A stretch of DNA of 64,000 bases from Acidimicrobiaceae bacterium (GCA_002722565.1 PBMG01000001.1:124001-188000), one strand, 5' to 3'; shown: positions 34,506-43,696, counted from the stretch's first letter. Program-made: numbers and translations. Notes: generated from the letters alone by a model not told the origin.

Positions 34506-35306
34506 ATGTCTGAGCGTGTGTTAGTCGAAGTGCAAGACGGAGTAGCGGACGTGCGTTTGAACCGTCCAGAAAAACTAAATGCTCTGGACAATCAAATGTT
34601 CAGGGCCATTGTGGACGCGGGCGAAGGTCTAAAAAATCGCGATGATGTGAGGGCAGTGGTCCTCAGCGGTGAAGGCAGGTCATTCTGTGCTGGCCTGGAC
34701 TTTTCGTCCTTCCAAGCAATGGGAAATGAGCGAGAGGAGAATAAAGCGGAGCCTACGGTTGACCACCTTGAGGGCCGTATGACCCACATTGGACAGCAGG
34801 CTGCTTGGGTATGGCAAGAATTAGAAGTGCCCGTAATTGGGGCTATAGAAGGGCATGCTCTTGGGGGTGGCTTTCAGATAGCTATGGGGCCCGACATCAG
34901 AATCGTTCACCCCGACACAAAAATGTCAATTTTGGAAATCCGGTGGGGCTTGGTGCCCGACATGGGGGCCTCGGTGACACTTCCTTCGATGGTCGGCCTC
35001 GATGTTATGAAAGAAATGTACTTCACTGGGAAAATGGTTTCTGGAGTGGAAGCGGTCGAATTAGGCATTGCAACACGATTGGATGACGACCCATATGGGG
35101 CAGCCATGGAATTGGCCAGCGAGATAGCTGGGAAGAACCCGGAAGCTATTCGACGAATGAAAAGCATTCTGAATGGGCTTTCCGACCGCACTATGGCAGA
35201 ACGTTTCGCCGCCGAGCGAGAACATATTGGTGCCTTGATTGGCTCACCGAACCAGAAAGAGGCCGTAGCCGCTTTCTTTGAAAAGCGTCCACCCAACTTT
35301 TCGTGA
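34506..35306 (+). CDS. Enoyl-CoA hydratase/isomerase family protein
   Basis: A 266-residue crotonase-fold protein. Oxyanion segments are VVLSGEGRSFCAGLDFSSF and GAIEGHALGGGFQIAMGPDIR; the catalytic helix reads EIRWGLVPDMGASVTLP, where Asp replaces one of the usual Glu residues. The ATG at 34506 follows gaaggg with good spacing. It resembles the crotonase/enoyl-CoA isomerase proteins of actinobacterial lipid degradation. The next gene begins 28 nt downstream. Confidence 0.88.
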   Translation: MSERVLVEVQDGVADVRLNRPEKLNALDNQMFRAIVDAGEGLKNRDDVRAVVLSGEGRSFCAGLDFSSFQAMGNEREENKAEPTVDHLEGRMTHIGQQAAWVWQELEVPVIGAIEGHALGGGFQIAMGPDIRIVHPDTKMSILEIRWGLVPDMGASVTLPSMVGLDVMKEMYFTGKMVSGVEAVELGIATRLDDDPYGAAMELASEIAGKNPEAIRRMKSILNGLSDRTMAERFAAEREHIGALIGSPNQKEAVAAFFEKRPPNFS

Positions 35307-35334
35307 AGAACGACGAACTCTAGGGCTGCAACCT

Positions 35335-36117
35335 GTGACTGTTTCTACTGAAGGACTATTGGCTGAAGCCACAGAACTAGCTCAGGCAGCTGGCTCTTTA
35401 ACTCTAGATTGGTTTCGCCGTTCGGGCTTAGAAATCGAGTCCAAGGTCGATGGGTCTGAAGTAACTGATGCTGATCGCGCGGCGGAGCGTTTTGTTCGCG
35501 AGGAAGTGAAGAGACGTCACCCAAATCATGTGGTCCTCGGTGAGGAAGAGGGAGGGTCTTTTGATTCAGGGAACCTGACCTGGGTTGTTGACCCCATTGA
35601 TGGGACCAGAGGATTCGTGCGAGGAGTGCCTCTGTACACAACTCTCCTTGCGGTCATTGACGACTCTGGGCCTTTGGTGGGCGTGATCTATGTCCCCGCG
35701 CTTAACTCGACTGTTTCTGCAGCGCGAGATATGGGTTGCTGGCATGACGGTCAACGGTGCGCAGTTAGCGGAAAGAGAACACTTGACGGAGCCTTAGTGA
35801 ACACGAGTAGTTTCGATACCTTTTCTGATGGGGCGCTCTTGGCACTGAAGGCTTCGAAGGCCCTTATGAAAACTTGGGGGGATGCATTTGGCTACTACAT
35901 GGTGGCTACGGGGCAAGCAGAGGCAATGATCGACCCAGTTTGCTCACCATGGGATCTTGCGCCGATGCCCGTGATCTTGCAAGAGGCCGGGGGAACTTTT
36001 ACCGACATCAATGGGGGAAAGACCCTCGATCTCAGTGGAGGTCCTGATTCGATAAGTGGCGTCGCATCTAATGGGTACCTGCACGAAGAACTCATAGCGA
36101 TTATGGGTTCATTATGA
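35335..36117 (+). CDS. hisN: Inositol-monophosphatase-type histidinol-phosphatase (HisN-like)
   Basis: A 260-residue Mg-dependent phosphatase of the inositol monophosphatase superfamily. Metal-site motifs are VLGEEEGG, VVDPIDGTRGFVRGVPLYTT and SPWDLAPMPVILQEAGG. The GT-(K/R)-xF-(V/I)-RG-P pattern is the one seen in actinobacterial histidinol-phosphate phosphatases. The start is a GTG at 35335 after aggg; the frame is open into the previous gene but that part is not family-like. The stop overlaps the next start (ATGA). Fructose-bisphosphatase or PAP phosphatase activity are alternatives. Confidence 0.8.
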   Translation: MTVSTEGLLAEATELAQAAGSLTLDWFRRSGLEIESKVDGSEVTDADRAAERFVREEVKRRHPNHVVLGEEEGGSFDSGNLTWVVDPIDGTRGFVRGVPLYTTLLAVIDDSGPLVGVIYVPALNSTVSAARDMGCWHDGQRCAVSGKRTLDGALVNTSSFDTFSDGALLALKASKALMKTWGDAFGYYMVATGQAEAMIDPVCSPWDLAPMPVILQEAGGTFTDINGGKTLDLSGGPDSISGVASNGYLHEELIAIMGSL

Positions 36118-37211
36118 GCGAAGGAGTAGAGAAGATGCCTAAATGGGTGCCGCGCGCCATAGTCGTGTTTCTTTTGGGGGCAGCACTTTTGGTGGCTATT
36201 GCGTGGATGCTTTTTCGCGTCCGGTCTCTGATCATTGTGATTTTGGTCTCTCTGTTTCTCTCGTTTGCGATTGAGCCGGCAGTCAACTGGCTTGCGCGTA
36301 GAGGGTGGCGTCGCGGACCGGCAACGCTGTCGATGTTTGCTTTGATACTTCTGGCTATCGGCGGCTTTTTGTATGCGATGGGCGCGGTCCTTGCCGAGCA
36401 AATCACGAAGTTGACAGCTGAAGCACCCGGGTACATACGCGAGATCGAACATTGGCTGGAAGCCAGATTCGGCATTGTTCTTGAGACAGATGCCCTGGTT
36501 GCCGAGTTCTCAACTGGTGGTAGCGCAGCACGCTTAGCTTCCAATGTCGCTGGAGACCTAGTTTCCATCGGAACGGCGCTTATGTCTCTGATCTTCCAGA
36601 CCCTTACTGTCTTGCTGTTCACCTTCTACCTCGTTGCAGACGGACCTAAACTCCGGCGCCTTCTCTGCTCAGCGTTGTCGCCGAAACGCCAAGCGTTGAT
36701 GTTGAAAGGCTGGGAAATAGCCATCGATAAAACAGGTGCATACATTTATTCCAGGACTCTTTTGGGTTTAGCGGCGTTTCTTGTTCACTGGCTAATCTTC
36801 GCTCTTCTCGAGGTGCCGTCCCCAGTGCCGCTCGCGTTGTGGGTCGGAATTATGTCTCAATTCGTTCCTGTCGCCGGGACTTATCTGGCGGGTCTTCTTC
36901 CGATTTTGATAGCTCTGCTGCATGAACCAATAACAGCGTTATGGGTGTTGCTGGCTATAGCCATCTATCAACAACTAGAGAATTACCTTTTCGCTCCTCG
37001 TATTACTTCCCAAACAATGAATATTCACCCAGCGGTTGCATTCGGAACGGTGATCTTGGGTGCTTCATTACTTGGAGTTGTGGGAACGCTCCTAGCTGTT
37101 CCGGTGGCTGCAACCATTCAGGCGTTCGTATCAACCTATATACGGCGCCATGAGCTAATTGATTCTGACTTGTTAGATGATGAGGGCGCCGAATCTGAGG
37201 TGCAGGAGTAG
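36114..37211 (+). CDS. AI-2E family transporter (PerM-like permease)
   Basis: A 365-residue membrane protein with paired N-terminal hydrophobic helices (VFLLGAALLVAIAWMLF; IIVILVSLFLSFAIEPAVNW), a periplasmic-type loop, and a C-terminal block of helices with the family motif NYLFAPRITSQTMNIHPAVAF. It is the AI-2E/UPF0118 family. Members include AI-2 exporters and Na+(Li+)/H+ antiporters, so the substrate is not fixed. It overlaps the phosphatase stop by 4 nt and so is probably translated with it. Confidence 0.88.
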   Translation: MSEGVEKMPKWVPRAIVVFLLGAALLVAIAWMLFRVRSLIIVILVSLFLSFAIEPAVNWLARRGWRRGPATLSMFALILLAIGGFLYAMGAVLAEQITKLTAEAPGYIREIEHWLEARFGIVLETDALVAEFSTGGSAARLASNVAGDLVSIGTALMSLIFQTLTVLLFTFYLVADGPKLRRLLCSALSPKRQALMLKGWEIAIDKTGAYIYSRTLLGLAAFLVHWLIFALLEVPSPVPLALWVGIMSQFVPVAGTYLAGLLPILIALLHEPITALWVLLAIAIYQQLENYLFAPRITSQTMNIHPAVAFGTVILGASLLGVVGTLLAVPVAATIQAFVSTYIRRHELIDSDLLDDEGAESEVQE

Positions 37212-37235
37212 CGCTCAGCGTCAATGCGATTTTGG

Positions 37236-37787
37236 TTAACAGTCTCCGATAATCAATTCGACCACCCTTGAGTCTCCTGCCTGACTATCAACGAATAGAT
37301 CAAGATCTCTTGAGTCAAGAAACGGGCGGTCTTTGAGATCTAACACTATGGCGGAAGCCTCGAAACGTTCGACCATTAGTGCACCGAGAACCTCTAACTG
37401 AGGTCCACCTGACGTCAGTGTGCGGTGGAACCGGGCGCGATGACCGTGGGAACTCACGTCATTGGAAAGCATAGTGAGTAAACCAGAAAGTGCTTGGGGC
37501 CCTTTCGACTCGTAGATGACATTCCAAGGGGCTCTGCTACCTCGATGTCTGAGTCCCGCATCACGCAGCCTGCGCACTAATTCGCGACTATCAACTTGGG
37601 TTGCGCCTGCTTCAACCGCTAGCTGATGTTCATCCTCGTTTACGTCGTAATGATCACCTTGGAACCCAATTCGACGTTTACCTATTTGCTGGGCAAACGT
37701 ATGAAGCTCGTGCAATGAGGCATCGGAGACCAGGTGGCCCCAGAGCTGGCCCTTCCATGACCAGCGTGGGGTATCTACGAGAATCAT
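37236..37787 (-). CDS. DUF4031 domain protein
   Basis: A 183-residue protein whose first 90 residues match DUF4031 (MILVDTPRWSWKGQLWGHLVSD, seen in parts; IGFQGDHYDVN; GATQVDSRELVRRLRDAGLR). The second half is a separate domain with VFERFEASAIVLDL-like acidic segments and no recognised motif. The conserved pairs W-G-H-L-V-S and G-D-H-Y-D look like an active or metal-binding site, but function is unknown. The ATG overlaps the glycosyltransferase stop by 1 nt (TAATG), so the two are coupled and may act on the same substrate. Confidence 0.83.
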   Translation of the reverse strand: MILVDTPRWSWKGQLWGHLVSDASLHELHTFAQQIGKRRIGFQGDHYDVNEDEHQLAVEAGATQVDSRELVRRLRDAGLRHRGSRAPWNVIYESKGPQALSGLLTMLSNDVSSHGHRARFHRTLTSGGPQLEVLGALMVERFEASAIVLDLKDRPFLDSRDLDLFVDSQAGDSRVVELIIGDC

Positions 37788-38872
37788 TAGGCAGTTGCCA
37801 GTAAATCGTCGAGCACCGAGTCGTACTTGGGGGCCACCGTTTCCCAACCAAAGGTGGATATGTGGTCTCGGGTCTCTTGTCGGTGCATGTGTAACTGGTC
37901 TCGGGGCTTCGACAAGACTCTCCGAAGAGCTCCTTCGAGTGGCCCGCGATAGAGAAACTCAGAGGACAAGTTTCCCGGGACTATTTCTGGATACGCAAGC
38001 CGGTCTGGGAGCAATGGCCTTGCTCCGGCGCCAATTGCCTCGGCAATAGCTACGCCAAAGAATTCATGATTTGTGGTCGAGACCACGACATCGCTGTGGC
38101 ACAAAATCTGGCGGTACGCATCACTTTTTTGAACGCCTGATATCAGAATCCGGTCCGAAAGCTGATCTTTAAGTCGTTGGTACGCCTTTTCACCTGCACG
38201 TTCAACCTCTCCCAGAGCGTAGAGTTCAAATTCGTACTCTTCAGCTGCTAGAAGCGCGATTGCGTGCACGAATTCTCCGGGGTTTTTGTCATGAGACCAT
38301 CTGTGATTCCACAAAACCCGAGTCGGTCCGCTAAGGGGAGCAGGGTGGAGACCGGACAGATCTATTCCTATGGGTAAAACGTGCAGATTATCTAAAGTGG
38401 TCTGCACGTTGTTTCCCGAGCCCTCAACGAGCTCCTCGGCGAAGGCCGGCATCTTATTTCTCAAGAGATCAGCGTGGTATTGAGTGGCAACAGCAACGTT
38501 GTCGGCGCTCATTACTGAGTTCAAGTCAGCCACCATTGCTCGGTAGGGTTGTCCGCCCTTCGGGCCTGGGGGATAACCAATCTGGCTTTCATGCATGTAC
38601 AGGAGAGTGGGTGGACGACGGGTCGACCTATCTATCAGCCCGAGCACAGTTGCAAGATCTATAGGGGTGCTAGCGACCAGCAGGTCAATTGGTTCCGTTG
38701 TTTCATCGATCGCCTGCGCAAAACGAGCAGGCGCTGTTACGAGAGAGCGACGCCAACCAGAGTCGTTCCCGGCCACCACCCGAATGGCATGCCTGCTGTG
38801 TAACTGCCACCCCTCTATCCAACTTCGATGGGAACCTCGATACCAAGGTTCGAGCACAAGAACATTCGCCAC
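37787..38872 (-). CDS. DUF3524 glycosyltransferase, tRNA-queuosine mannosyltransferase-like
   Basis: A 361-residue GT-B glycosyltransferase. The N-terminal DUF3524 segment is VLVLEPWYRGSHRSWIEGW followed by LYMHESQIGYPPGP; the C-terminal Rossmann domain carries RVLWNHRWSHDKNPGEF and the donor-site TTNHEFFGVAIAEAIGAG. DUF3524 proteins include the GTDC1/QTMAN enzyme that adds mannose to queuosine in tRNA-Asp. Assignment to that reaction here is by family only. The start is taken as GTG at 38872 because the open frame upstream overlaps the divergent M23 gene. It is coupled to a DUF4031 gene downstream. Confidence 0.82.
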   Translation of the reverse strand: MANVLVLEPWYRGSHRSWIEGWQLHSRHAIRVVAGNDSGWRRSLVTAPARFAQAIDETTEPIDLLVASTPIDLATVLGLIDRSTRRPPTLLYMHESQIGYPPGPKGGQPYRAMVADLNSVMSADNVAVATQYHADLLRNKMPAFAEELVEGSGNNVQTTLDNLHVLPIGIDLSGLHPAPLSGPTRVLWNHRWSHDKNPGEFVHAIALLAAEEYEFELYALGEVERAGEKAYQRLKDQLSDRILISGVQKSDAYRQILCHSDVVVSTTNHEFFGVAIAEAIGAGARPLLPDRLAYPEIVPGNLSSEFLYRGPLEGALRRVLSKPRDQLHMHRQETRDHISTFGWETVAPKYDSVLDDLLATA

Positions 38873-38931
38873 GGTGACGAAACTACATGGGTACTTCACA
38901 TCAGGGGAATAACCCGGCAAACTAACCCTTC

Positions 38932-40260
38932 GTGTCGAAGAAGTTAAGTGCCGCTGCCTTATCAACACTGCTACTGCTGATTGCAGCTCCGCTCGCCGCG
39001 GCTCAAGTAGAAACGGCTGGTGACGCAGTGATTTACGGCCAGCCTGATCAAGCGTCAATAGCTACCGGGGTAGCAGCGATGACTTCTCGTTCGGACGGAA
39101 AAGGTTATTGGATAGCGACCTCGGATGGTGCTGTCCTTAACTTCGGCGCTGCCGGTCACTTTGGCGACATGAGTGCGATAGCGCTCAATCAGCCGGTCGT
39201 AGGCATGGCGCCAACTAAAACCGGTGACGGTTATTGGTTAGTGGCTAGCGATGGCGGAATCTTTTCGTTCGGAGATGCAGCGTTCTATGGATCTGCGGGC
39301 GCGCTGGTTCTCAATAGCCCAATCGTAGGTATGGCTGCCACCAGGAGTGGCCGCGGATACTGGCTCGTTGCTGCCGACGGAGGCGTGTTCTCCTATGGTG
39401 ACGCTGTCTTTTACGGATCAACAGGTGCCCTAGCCCTCAATCGACCAATAGTGGGTCTACTTTCGACCAAGACAAGTGCCGGATACTGGTTGTTAGCGGA
39501 TGACGGGGGGATCTTCACTTTTGGGGATGCCGGGTTCTACGGTTCTGGACCTGGAAGGGGCTTTGTTGACTCCTTCGCTGGCATGATTCCCGCTGGTGAT
39601 GGCAATGGCTACTCGTTAGTGCACTCAAACGGTCGTATTACCGCTTTTGGAGGCTCGATCCTTACGAATGACCCTGCCTGTGACCTCCGGCCAGTTAGGG
39701 ATATGTCAGTCTCGGCCGGGGGCGCGGTGCTTCTGCGTACGGCGGCAAAAGTGCCAACTAGCGCACCCTCGAAGAACTCCGCATCCCTTGACGCTGACTA
39801 TATAGAGACACTCATTACTCATTCGCAAGCCTGCCAGATGGATCGAGTCCCAAACCTAGGTTCTCTGGGATCTCCGCTACTGGAGCCGGTACAAACCTCC
39901 GGTTACGGCTGGCGCCGGCATCCGATATGGGGAGACCTTTCAATCCATAGAGGCGTGGATTTCATAGGACCCAACAGGACTTCAGGCGGTGCCGCGCTAG
40001 CTGTGCGGAGCGGAGTTGTTCTAGCGATTGTTGACCTAACTGCCTACGGCACCACTGTCATCGTCGACCATGGGGAACAGGTGGCGACTGTGTACGGACA
40101 TCTAGCGAAAGTATTGGTTGATGTCGGTCAAGAAGTGAAGGAGGGAAACGGCCTCGGTTTGGTCGGGTCTACTGGCTTGTCGACAGGGGCCCATCTGCAT
40201 TTCGAACTTTGGGTAGATGGTCAAACTGTTAACCCTCTTCCATACTTAGCTCTGCCTTAA
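38932..40260 (+). CDS. Secreted M23 (LytM) peptidase with GYWLV-type 42-residue repeats
   Basis: A 442-residue exported protein. An N-terminal signal peptide (SAAALSTLLLLIAAPLAAA, cleavage after about residue 24) is followed by 42-residue repeats from residue 56 to about 240, then a linker, then an M23 domain. The peptidase motifs are GYGWRRHPIWGDLSIHRGVDF, with His and Asp zinc ligands, and GAHLHFELWVDG. The repeats (GYWLVASDGGIFSFGDAAFYGS type) resemble beta-propeller blades found in many Acidimicrobiia exported proteins and may bind cell-wall glycans. It would trim or cross-bind peptidoglycan. The start is GTG at 38932. Confidence 0.88.
   Translation: MSKKLSAAALSTLLLLIAAPLAAAQVETAGDAVIYGQPDQASIATGVAAMTSRSDGKGYWIATSDGAVLNFGAAGHFGDMSAIALNQPVVGMAPTKTGDGYWLVASDGGIFSFGDAAFYGSAGALVLNSPIVGMAATRSGRGYWLVAADGGVFSYGDAVFYGSTGALALNRPIVGLLSTKTSAGYWLLADDGGIFTFGDAGFYGSGPGRGFVDSFAGMIPAGDGNGYSLVHSNGRITAFGGSILTNDPACDLRPVRDMSVSAGGAVLLRTAAKVPTSAPSKNSASLDADYIETLITHSQACQMDRVPNLGSLGSPLLEPVQTSGYGWRRHPIWGDLSIHRGVDFIGPNRTSGGAALAVRSGVVLAIVDLTAYGTTVIVDHGEQVATVYGHLAKVLVDVGQEVKEGNGLGLVGSTGLSTGAHLHFELWVDGQTVNPLPYLALP
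39097..39655 (+). repeat. Tandem 126-nt coding repeats (42-residue blades) in the M23 peptidase
   Basis: Four full units lie at 39097-39222, 39223-39348, 39349-39474 and 39475-39600, and a degenerate fifth begins at 39601. Each unit encodes G-x-G-Y-W-x-x, then D-G-G-I/V-F-x-F/Y-G-D-A and F-Y-G-S, ending in P-I-V-G-M. Spacing is exact, which suggests duplication within the gene. Middle units are the most alike; the first and fourth have diverged. Confidence 0.85.
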
Positions 40261-40290
40261 AACCGTTTTGGGTCTCAAAAAATGCGAAGA

Positions 40291-40968
40291 TCAAAACACC
40301 TCTAGGTGTTCTAGGACAGCGTCGATAAACCCGAAGTTCTTTGGTGTGGCGAAGTGATCGCATCCACGCAATTCGCTGTAGGTGGAGTCAGCTAGTGCAT
40401 CCAGCAGCGGGGTGGCCGGTCCAGCAAAATCCTCTGTTCCGAGTACCACGCTCACGGGATGATTGATCTTGGCGAATTGGGCTTCTCCAAGCGGGTAGTG
40501 CTTTCTTCGCATGAAGGCTGCTAACGCCAAACCATCTTGGTTTGGTTCTGAGGCGTAACGAGCGAAGGTTTGAGCGTGAACATCGCTGTCATCTGCGTCC
40601 CCTTGCACACCTCTCGCGATTCGCTCTGCCTGTGCTTCGTCGCGTTCGAAAAGATTTCTACCTACTCCTGCGACCACAAGTCTCCCGAATTTTTCTGGTG
40701 CAATGGCAGCCATACACAGAAGAGTCCGGGCACCCATTGAGAATCCAACTCCATCCACCTGGCCTTCGGGTAATTGGGCAACCAATTGTTCTTCCATATC
40801 TGCGTATGCGTCTGGATCATGGTGCTTATCCGCTAAACCATGGCCAGGTAGATCCCATGCGATCACCTCACGCCCAGCATCGGTCAATAGCTCAATGATT
40901 CCAGTAGGGACCCAGGTGGACTCCACTGAACCGGTGAACCCGTGTAGAAGTAGAACAGGATTAGGCAT
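40291..40968 (-). CDS. Alpha/beta-hydrolase (MenH-like)
   Basis: A 225-residue small hydrolase with VLLLHGFTGSVESTW, IAWDLPGHGLAD, the nucleophile GVGFSMGARTLLCM, an acidic residue in VVLGTEDFAGPA and His in LRGCDHFATPKNFG. The catalytic set is complete. Its small size and short cap resemble MenH or 2-succinyl-6-hydroxy-2,4-cyclohexadiene-carboxylate synthase-like proteins, but no menaquinone gene is adjacent, so the reaction is not assigned. It converges with the M23 gene and diverges from the AtuA-like gene. Confidence 0.82.
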   Translation of the reverse strand: MPNPVLLLHGFTGSVESTWVPTGIIELLTDAGREVIAWDLPGHGLADKHHDPDAYADMEEQLVAQLPEGQVDGVGFSMGARTLLCMAAIAPEKFGRLVVAGVGRNLFERDEAQAERIARGVQGDADDSDVHAQTFARYASEPNQDGLALAAFMRRKHYPLGEAQFAKINHPVSVVLGTEDFAGPATPLLDALADSTYSELRGCDHFATPKNFGFIDAVLEHLEVF

Positions 40969-41077
40969 GCGATCATTCTGTCAGACCTATGGCAGTCGCG
41001 GTGCAGGCCGGCCCACTTAGGAGCACGATCTCGAATTGCATTACCGTAAGGAAGACTCAGCTACGAGAAGAGGAAAG

Positions 41078-42850
41078 ATGTCAGCCTCCAGTGAACAGCC
41101 AATAAGAATCGCCAACTGCAGTGGATTCTTCGGCGACCGTTTATCGGCAGCCAAGGAAATGGTTTATGGCGGACCCATCGACGCCTTAACAGGAGACTGG
41201 TTAGCCGAGTTAACAATGCTGATTCTGTCGCGAATCCAGGCGAAAGCACCAGGGGGAGGGTACGCCCGCACTTTTGTGACCCAAATGGAAGATGTCATGG
41301 GGGAGTGCCTCGATCGTCAAATCAAAGTTGTGACAAATGCTGGGGGTTTAAATCCGGAAGGTTGTGCTGATGCGGTCCAGGAGTTGGCAGACCGCTTAGG
41401 TCTGAATCCGAGCATTGCATATGTCGCAGGCGATGATTTAGCTCCACGGTTGGCTGATTTGATGCAGTCGGGCCATGACCTTGCACATCTCGATACCGGT
41501 GAACCGCTAGGCGAACTAGCGGACCGGATCGTGACAGCGAACGCATATATCGGGTGTTGGGGCATTGTTGAAGCCCTTAACCAGGGAGCAGACATCGTCA
41601 TTACAGGTAGAGCTACAGACGCTGCTGTGGTTGCGGGGCCCGCTGCATGGCATCACGGCTGGCAACGAGACGATTGGAATGCATTGGCCGGGGCCATCGT
41701 CGCTGGTCACGTAATTGAGTGTGGTGGGCAAGCTACTGGTGGAAATTATTCTTTCTTTACTGAAATCGAGGATTTGACCTACCCGGGATTTCCTTGGGCT
41801 GAAGTTTTTGCTGATGGGAGCTCAATCATTGGTAAACACGACGGAACCGGAGGTGAGGTGTCCGTTGGCACAGTTACCTCCCAACTTCTTTATGAGATTC
41901 AAAGCGACCGGTATTTCAACCCGGATGTTGTCAGCCGTTTCGACACCATAAAAGTTGAAGAGGTAGATAGGGACCGCGTAAAAATATCGGGGACGCAAGG
42001 AGAACCAGCACCACGTCAACTCAAGGTAGCTATGAATTATCACGGCGGTTTTCGGAATCAGATTTCCATTGGGTTGACGGGATTAGACATTGAGGCAAAG
42101 GCGGAGCTAATCGAAAGACAGTTCTGGAATAGTTGCCCGTATGGGCCCGAAGACTACGAAACAGTCGTGCGTAAGTTTTTGCCCACTCATAAAGAGAACC
42201 CGGGGACCAACGAAGAGGCAGTTGCCGTCTACAAGATCATCGTCAAAGACCCCGACGAGAGGAAAGTGGGAAGAGCCTTTTCGAATGCCGGAACCGAAAT
42301 TGGGCTCTGCTCTATCCCGGGCATGTTTGGAACCGGCGGAGGCCCAGGCCCTGGGCAGCCATTCGGTGTTTATTGGCCGGCCTTAGTCGATTCAGATTTA
42401 GTTCCAATGGAGGTAGTCGTGGACGGGAAGCTGACCGTAGTGGATGGCACCCCGCCGTTGGACGGACCAGAGATCCTCGCCGAGCCCCCTGATCTGCCGG
42501 CTGTCCCGAAAGGCCCCACTCGGTTAGTGCCTCTAGGCGCATTATTCGGCACTCGTTCTGGAGACAAGGGCCCCAACGCCAATCTGGGCATATTTGCTCG
42601 GTCTGAGGAAGCCTACGTGTGGCTAGCGGAATATTTATCTATTGGTATGTTGAAGGCGCTGATGCCTGAAGCTGCGGAAAGAAACATCGACCGCTACGAG
42701 CTACCAAACTTGCTGAGTTTGAACTTCATCTTCCATGGGCTGTTAGAAGAAGGGGTCGCTGCATCAACTAGGCAAGACCCTCAAGCAAAGGCTTTAGGTG
42801 AATACTTGAGAGCGAAACTTGCTGAAGTTCCCAAAGTTCTACTTGGCTAA
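41078..42850 (+). CDS. AtuA-like acyclic terpene utilisation protein (DUF1446)
   Basis: A 590-residue protein of the AtuA family. The N-terminal DUF1446 domain has IANCSGFFGDRLSAAKEMV, VVTNAGGLNPEGCADAVQ, NAYIGCWGIVEAL and DIVITGRATDAAVVAGP. The C-terminal AtuA domain, from about residue 490, begins VPLGALFGTRSGDKGPNANLG and ends in NFIFHGLLEEG. AtuA proteins occur with acyclic isoprenoid (citronellol/geraniol) catabolism genes, but their own reaction is not settled. Here the nearest acyl-CoA genes could supply the rest of such a pathway; the biotin carboxylase geranyl-CoA genes are not in the window. The ATG follows aagaggaaag. Confidence 0.87.
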   Translation: MSASSEQPIRIANCSGFFGDRLSAAKEMVYGGPIDALTGDWLAELTMLILSRIQAKAPGGGYARTFVTQMEDVMGECLDRQIKVVTNAGGLNPEGCADAVQELADRLGLNPSIAYVAGDDLAPRLADLMQSGHDLAHLDTGEPLGELADRIVTANAYIGCWGIVEALNQGADIVITGRATDAAVVAGPAAWHHGWQRDDWNALAGAIVAGHVIECGGQATGGNYSFFTEIEDLTYPGFPWAEVFADGSSIIGKHDGTGGEVSVGTVTSQLLYEIQSDRYFNPDVVSRFDTIKVEEVDRDRVKISGTQGEPAPRQLKVAMNYHGGFRNQISIGLTGLDIEAKAELIERQFWNSCPYGPEDYETVVRKFLPTHKENPGTNEEAVAVYKIIVKDPDERKVGRAFSNAGTEIGLCSIPGMFGTGGGPGPGQPFGVYWPALVDSDLVPMEVVVDGKLTVVDGTPPLDGPEILAEPPDLPAVPKGPTRLVPLGALFGTRSGDKGPNANLGIFARSEEAYVWLAEYLSIGMLKALMPEAAERNIDRYELPNLLSLNFIFHGLLEEGVAASTRQDPQAKALGEYLRAKLAEVPKVLLG

Positions 42851-42853
42851 ATT

Positions 42854-43696
42854 CTAAATCAGCTGAGTGTCGGGTTCAGCTACAACTGGATTAGTTAGTG
42901 TCCCGATCCCTTCAATTGTGATCGACACTTCGTCGCCCTCGGCCAGCATCTTTGGGGGATCCCAATAAACCCCTACGCCGGCCGGGGTTCCCGTAGCAAT
43001 CACGGTGCCCGCTTCGAGAGTGAACGCTGATGAAAGGTGATGGACGATATCGAAACAATCAAAAATAAGATCGTCGGTATTTGAGTCCTGACGTATTTCG
43101 TTGTTCACGCGTGTCGTCAACCGCAGTTTGTGGGGGTCAACCTCGTCACTGGTAGCCATCCAGGGACCAATTGGGCCGTGAGTGTCCCACGACTTTCCCA
43201 TCAACATCGTAGGGCTAGCTTTTTGCCAATCTCTGACGCTTACGTCGTTCATTATCGTGTAACCAGCAATCACCTCTTGGGCACTGTCTCTTGGCACGTG
43301 TCGGCAACGTCGACCAATTACGATCGCTAATTCACCCTCGTAATCAACCTTGTCCGGAGCGATGGTGGGAATGTGGATACCATCCCCGGGCCCGATTATG
43401 CAGTTGTGGTGCTTCGTGAATATCACTGGAGTGGTGGGTACGTCCCGACCACCTTCTTCAGCATGCGCTCGATAGTTAAGACCAACAGCAAGAATCGCCG
43501 GAGGAGCGCCGACTGGAGCTAACAGGTGAGCCTCAGAAAGATTAGTGCGGTCCCCAGTAGCTAAGTTCTGAAGGTCAACACCGCTGTCTAATAAGGCTGG
43601 AAGATCATCGTGGTCGGTGTCGAGATCAACTAATTCTTCGTTAAGGACTAAAGCAACGCGGACCGTGCCGTCGCGTAGGTGTCTGGCAATAAGCAT
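42854..43696 (-). CDS. Fumarylacetoacetate hydrolase family protein
   Basis: A 280-residue FAH-fold enzyme. The motifs are AVGLNYRAHAEE, DYEGELAIVIGRRC, NDVSVRDWQKASPTML, SWDTHGPIGPWM and IATGTPAGVGVYWDPP. Metal ligands in the Glu-x-Glu and Asp pattern are present. It probably hydrolyses or hydrates a ring-cleavage product or 2-oxo acid. The start is the ATG at 43696 (MLIARHLR); the upstream extension of the frame is arginine- and serine-rich non-family sequence overlapping the GGDEF gene. It converges with the AtuA gene, stops 3 nt apart. Confidence 0.88.
   Translation of the reverse strand: MLIARHLRDGTVRVALVLNEELVDLDTDHDDLPALLDSGVDLQNLATGDRTNLSEAHLLAPVGAPPAILAVGLNYRAHAEEGGRDVPTTPVIFTKHHNCIIGPGDGIHIPTIAPDKVDYEGELAIVIGRRCRHVPRDSAQEVIAGYTIMNDVSVRDWQKASPTMLMGKSWDTHGPIGPWMATSDEVDPHKLRLTTRVNNEIRQDSNTDDLIFDCFDIVHHLSSAFTLEAGTVIATGTPAGVGVYWDPPKMLAEGDEVSITIEGIGTLTNPVVAEPDTQLI

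Noticed and set aside
38872-39058. Longer start for the DUF3524 glycosyltransferase
   Set aside because: It would overlap the signal peptide of the divergent M23 gene; family sequence begins at the GTG at 38872.
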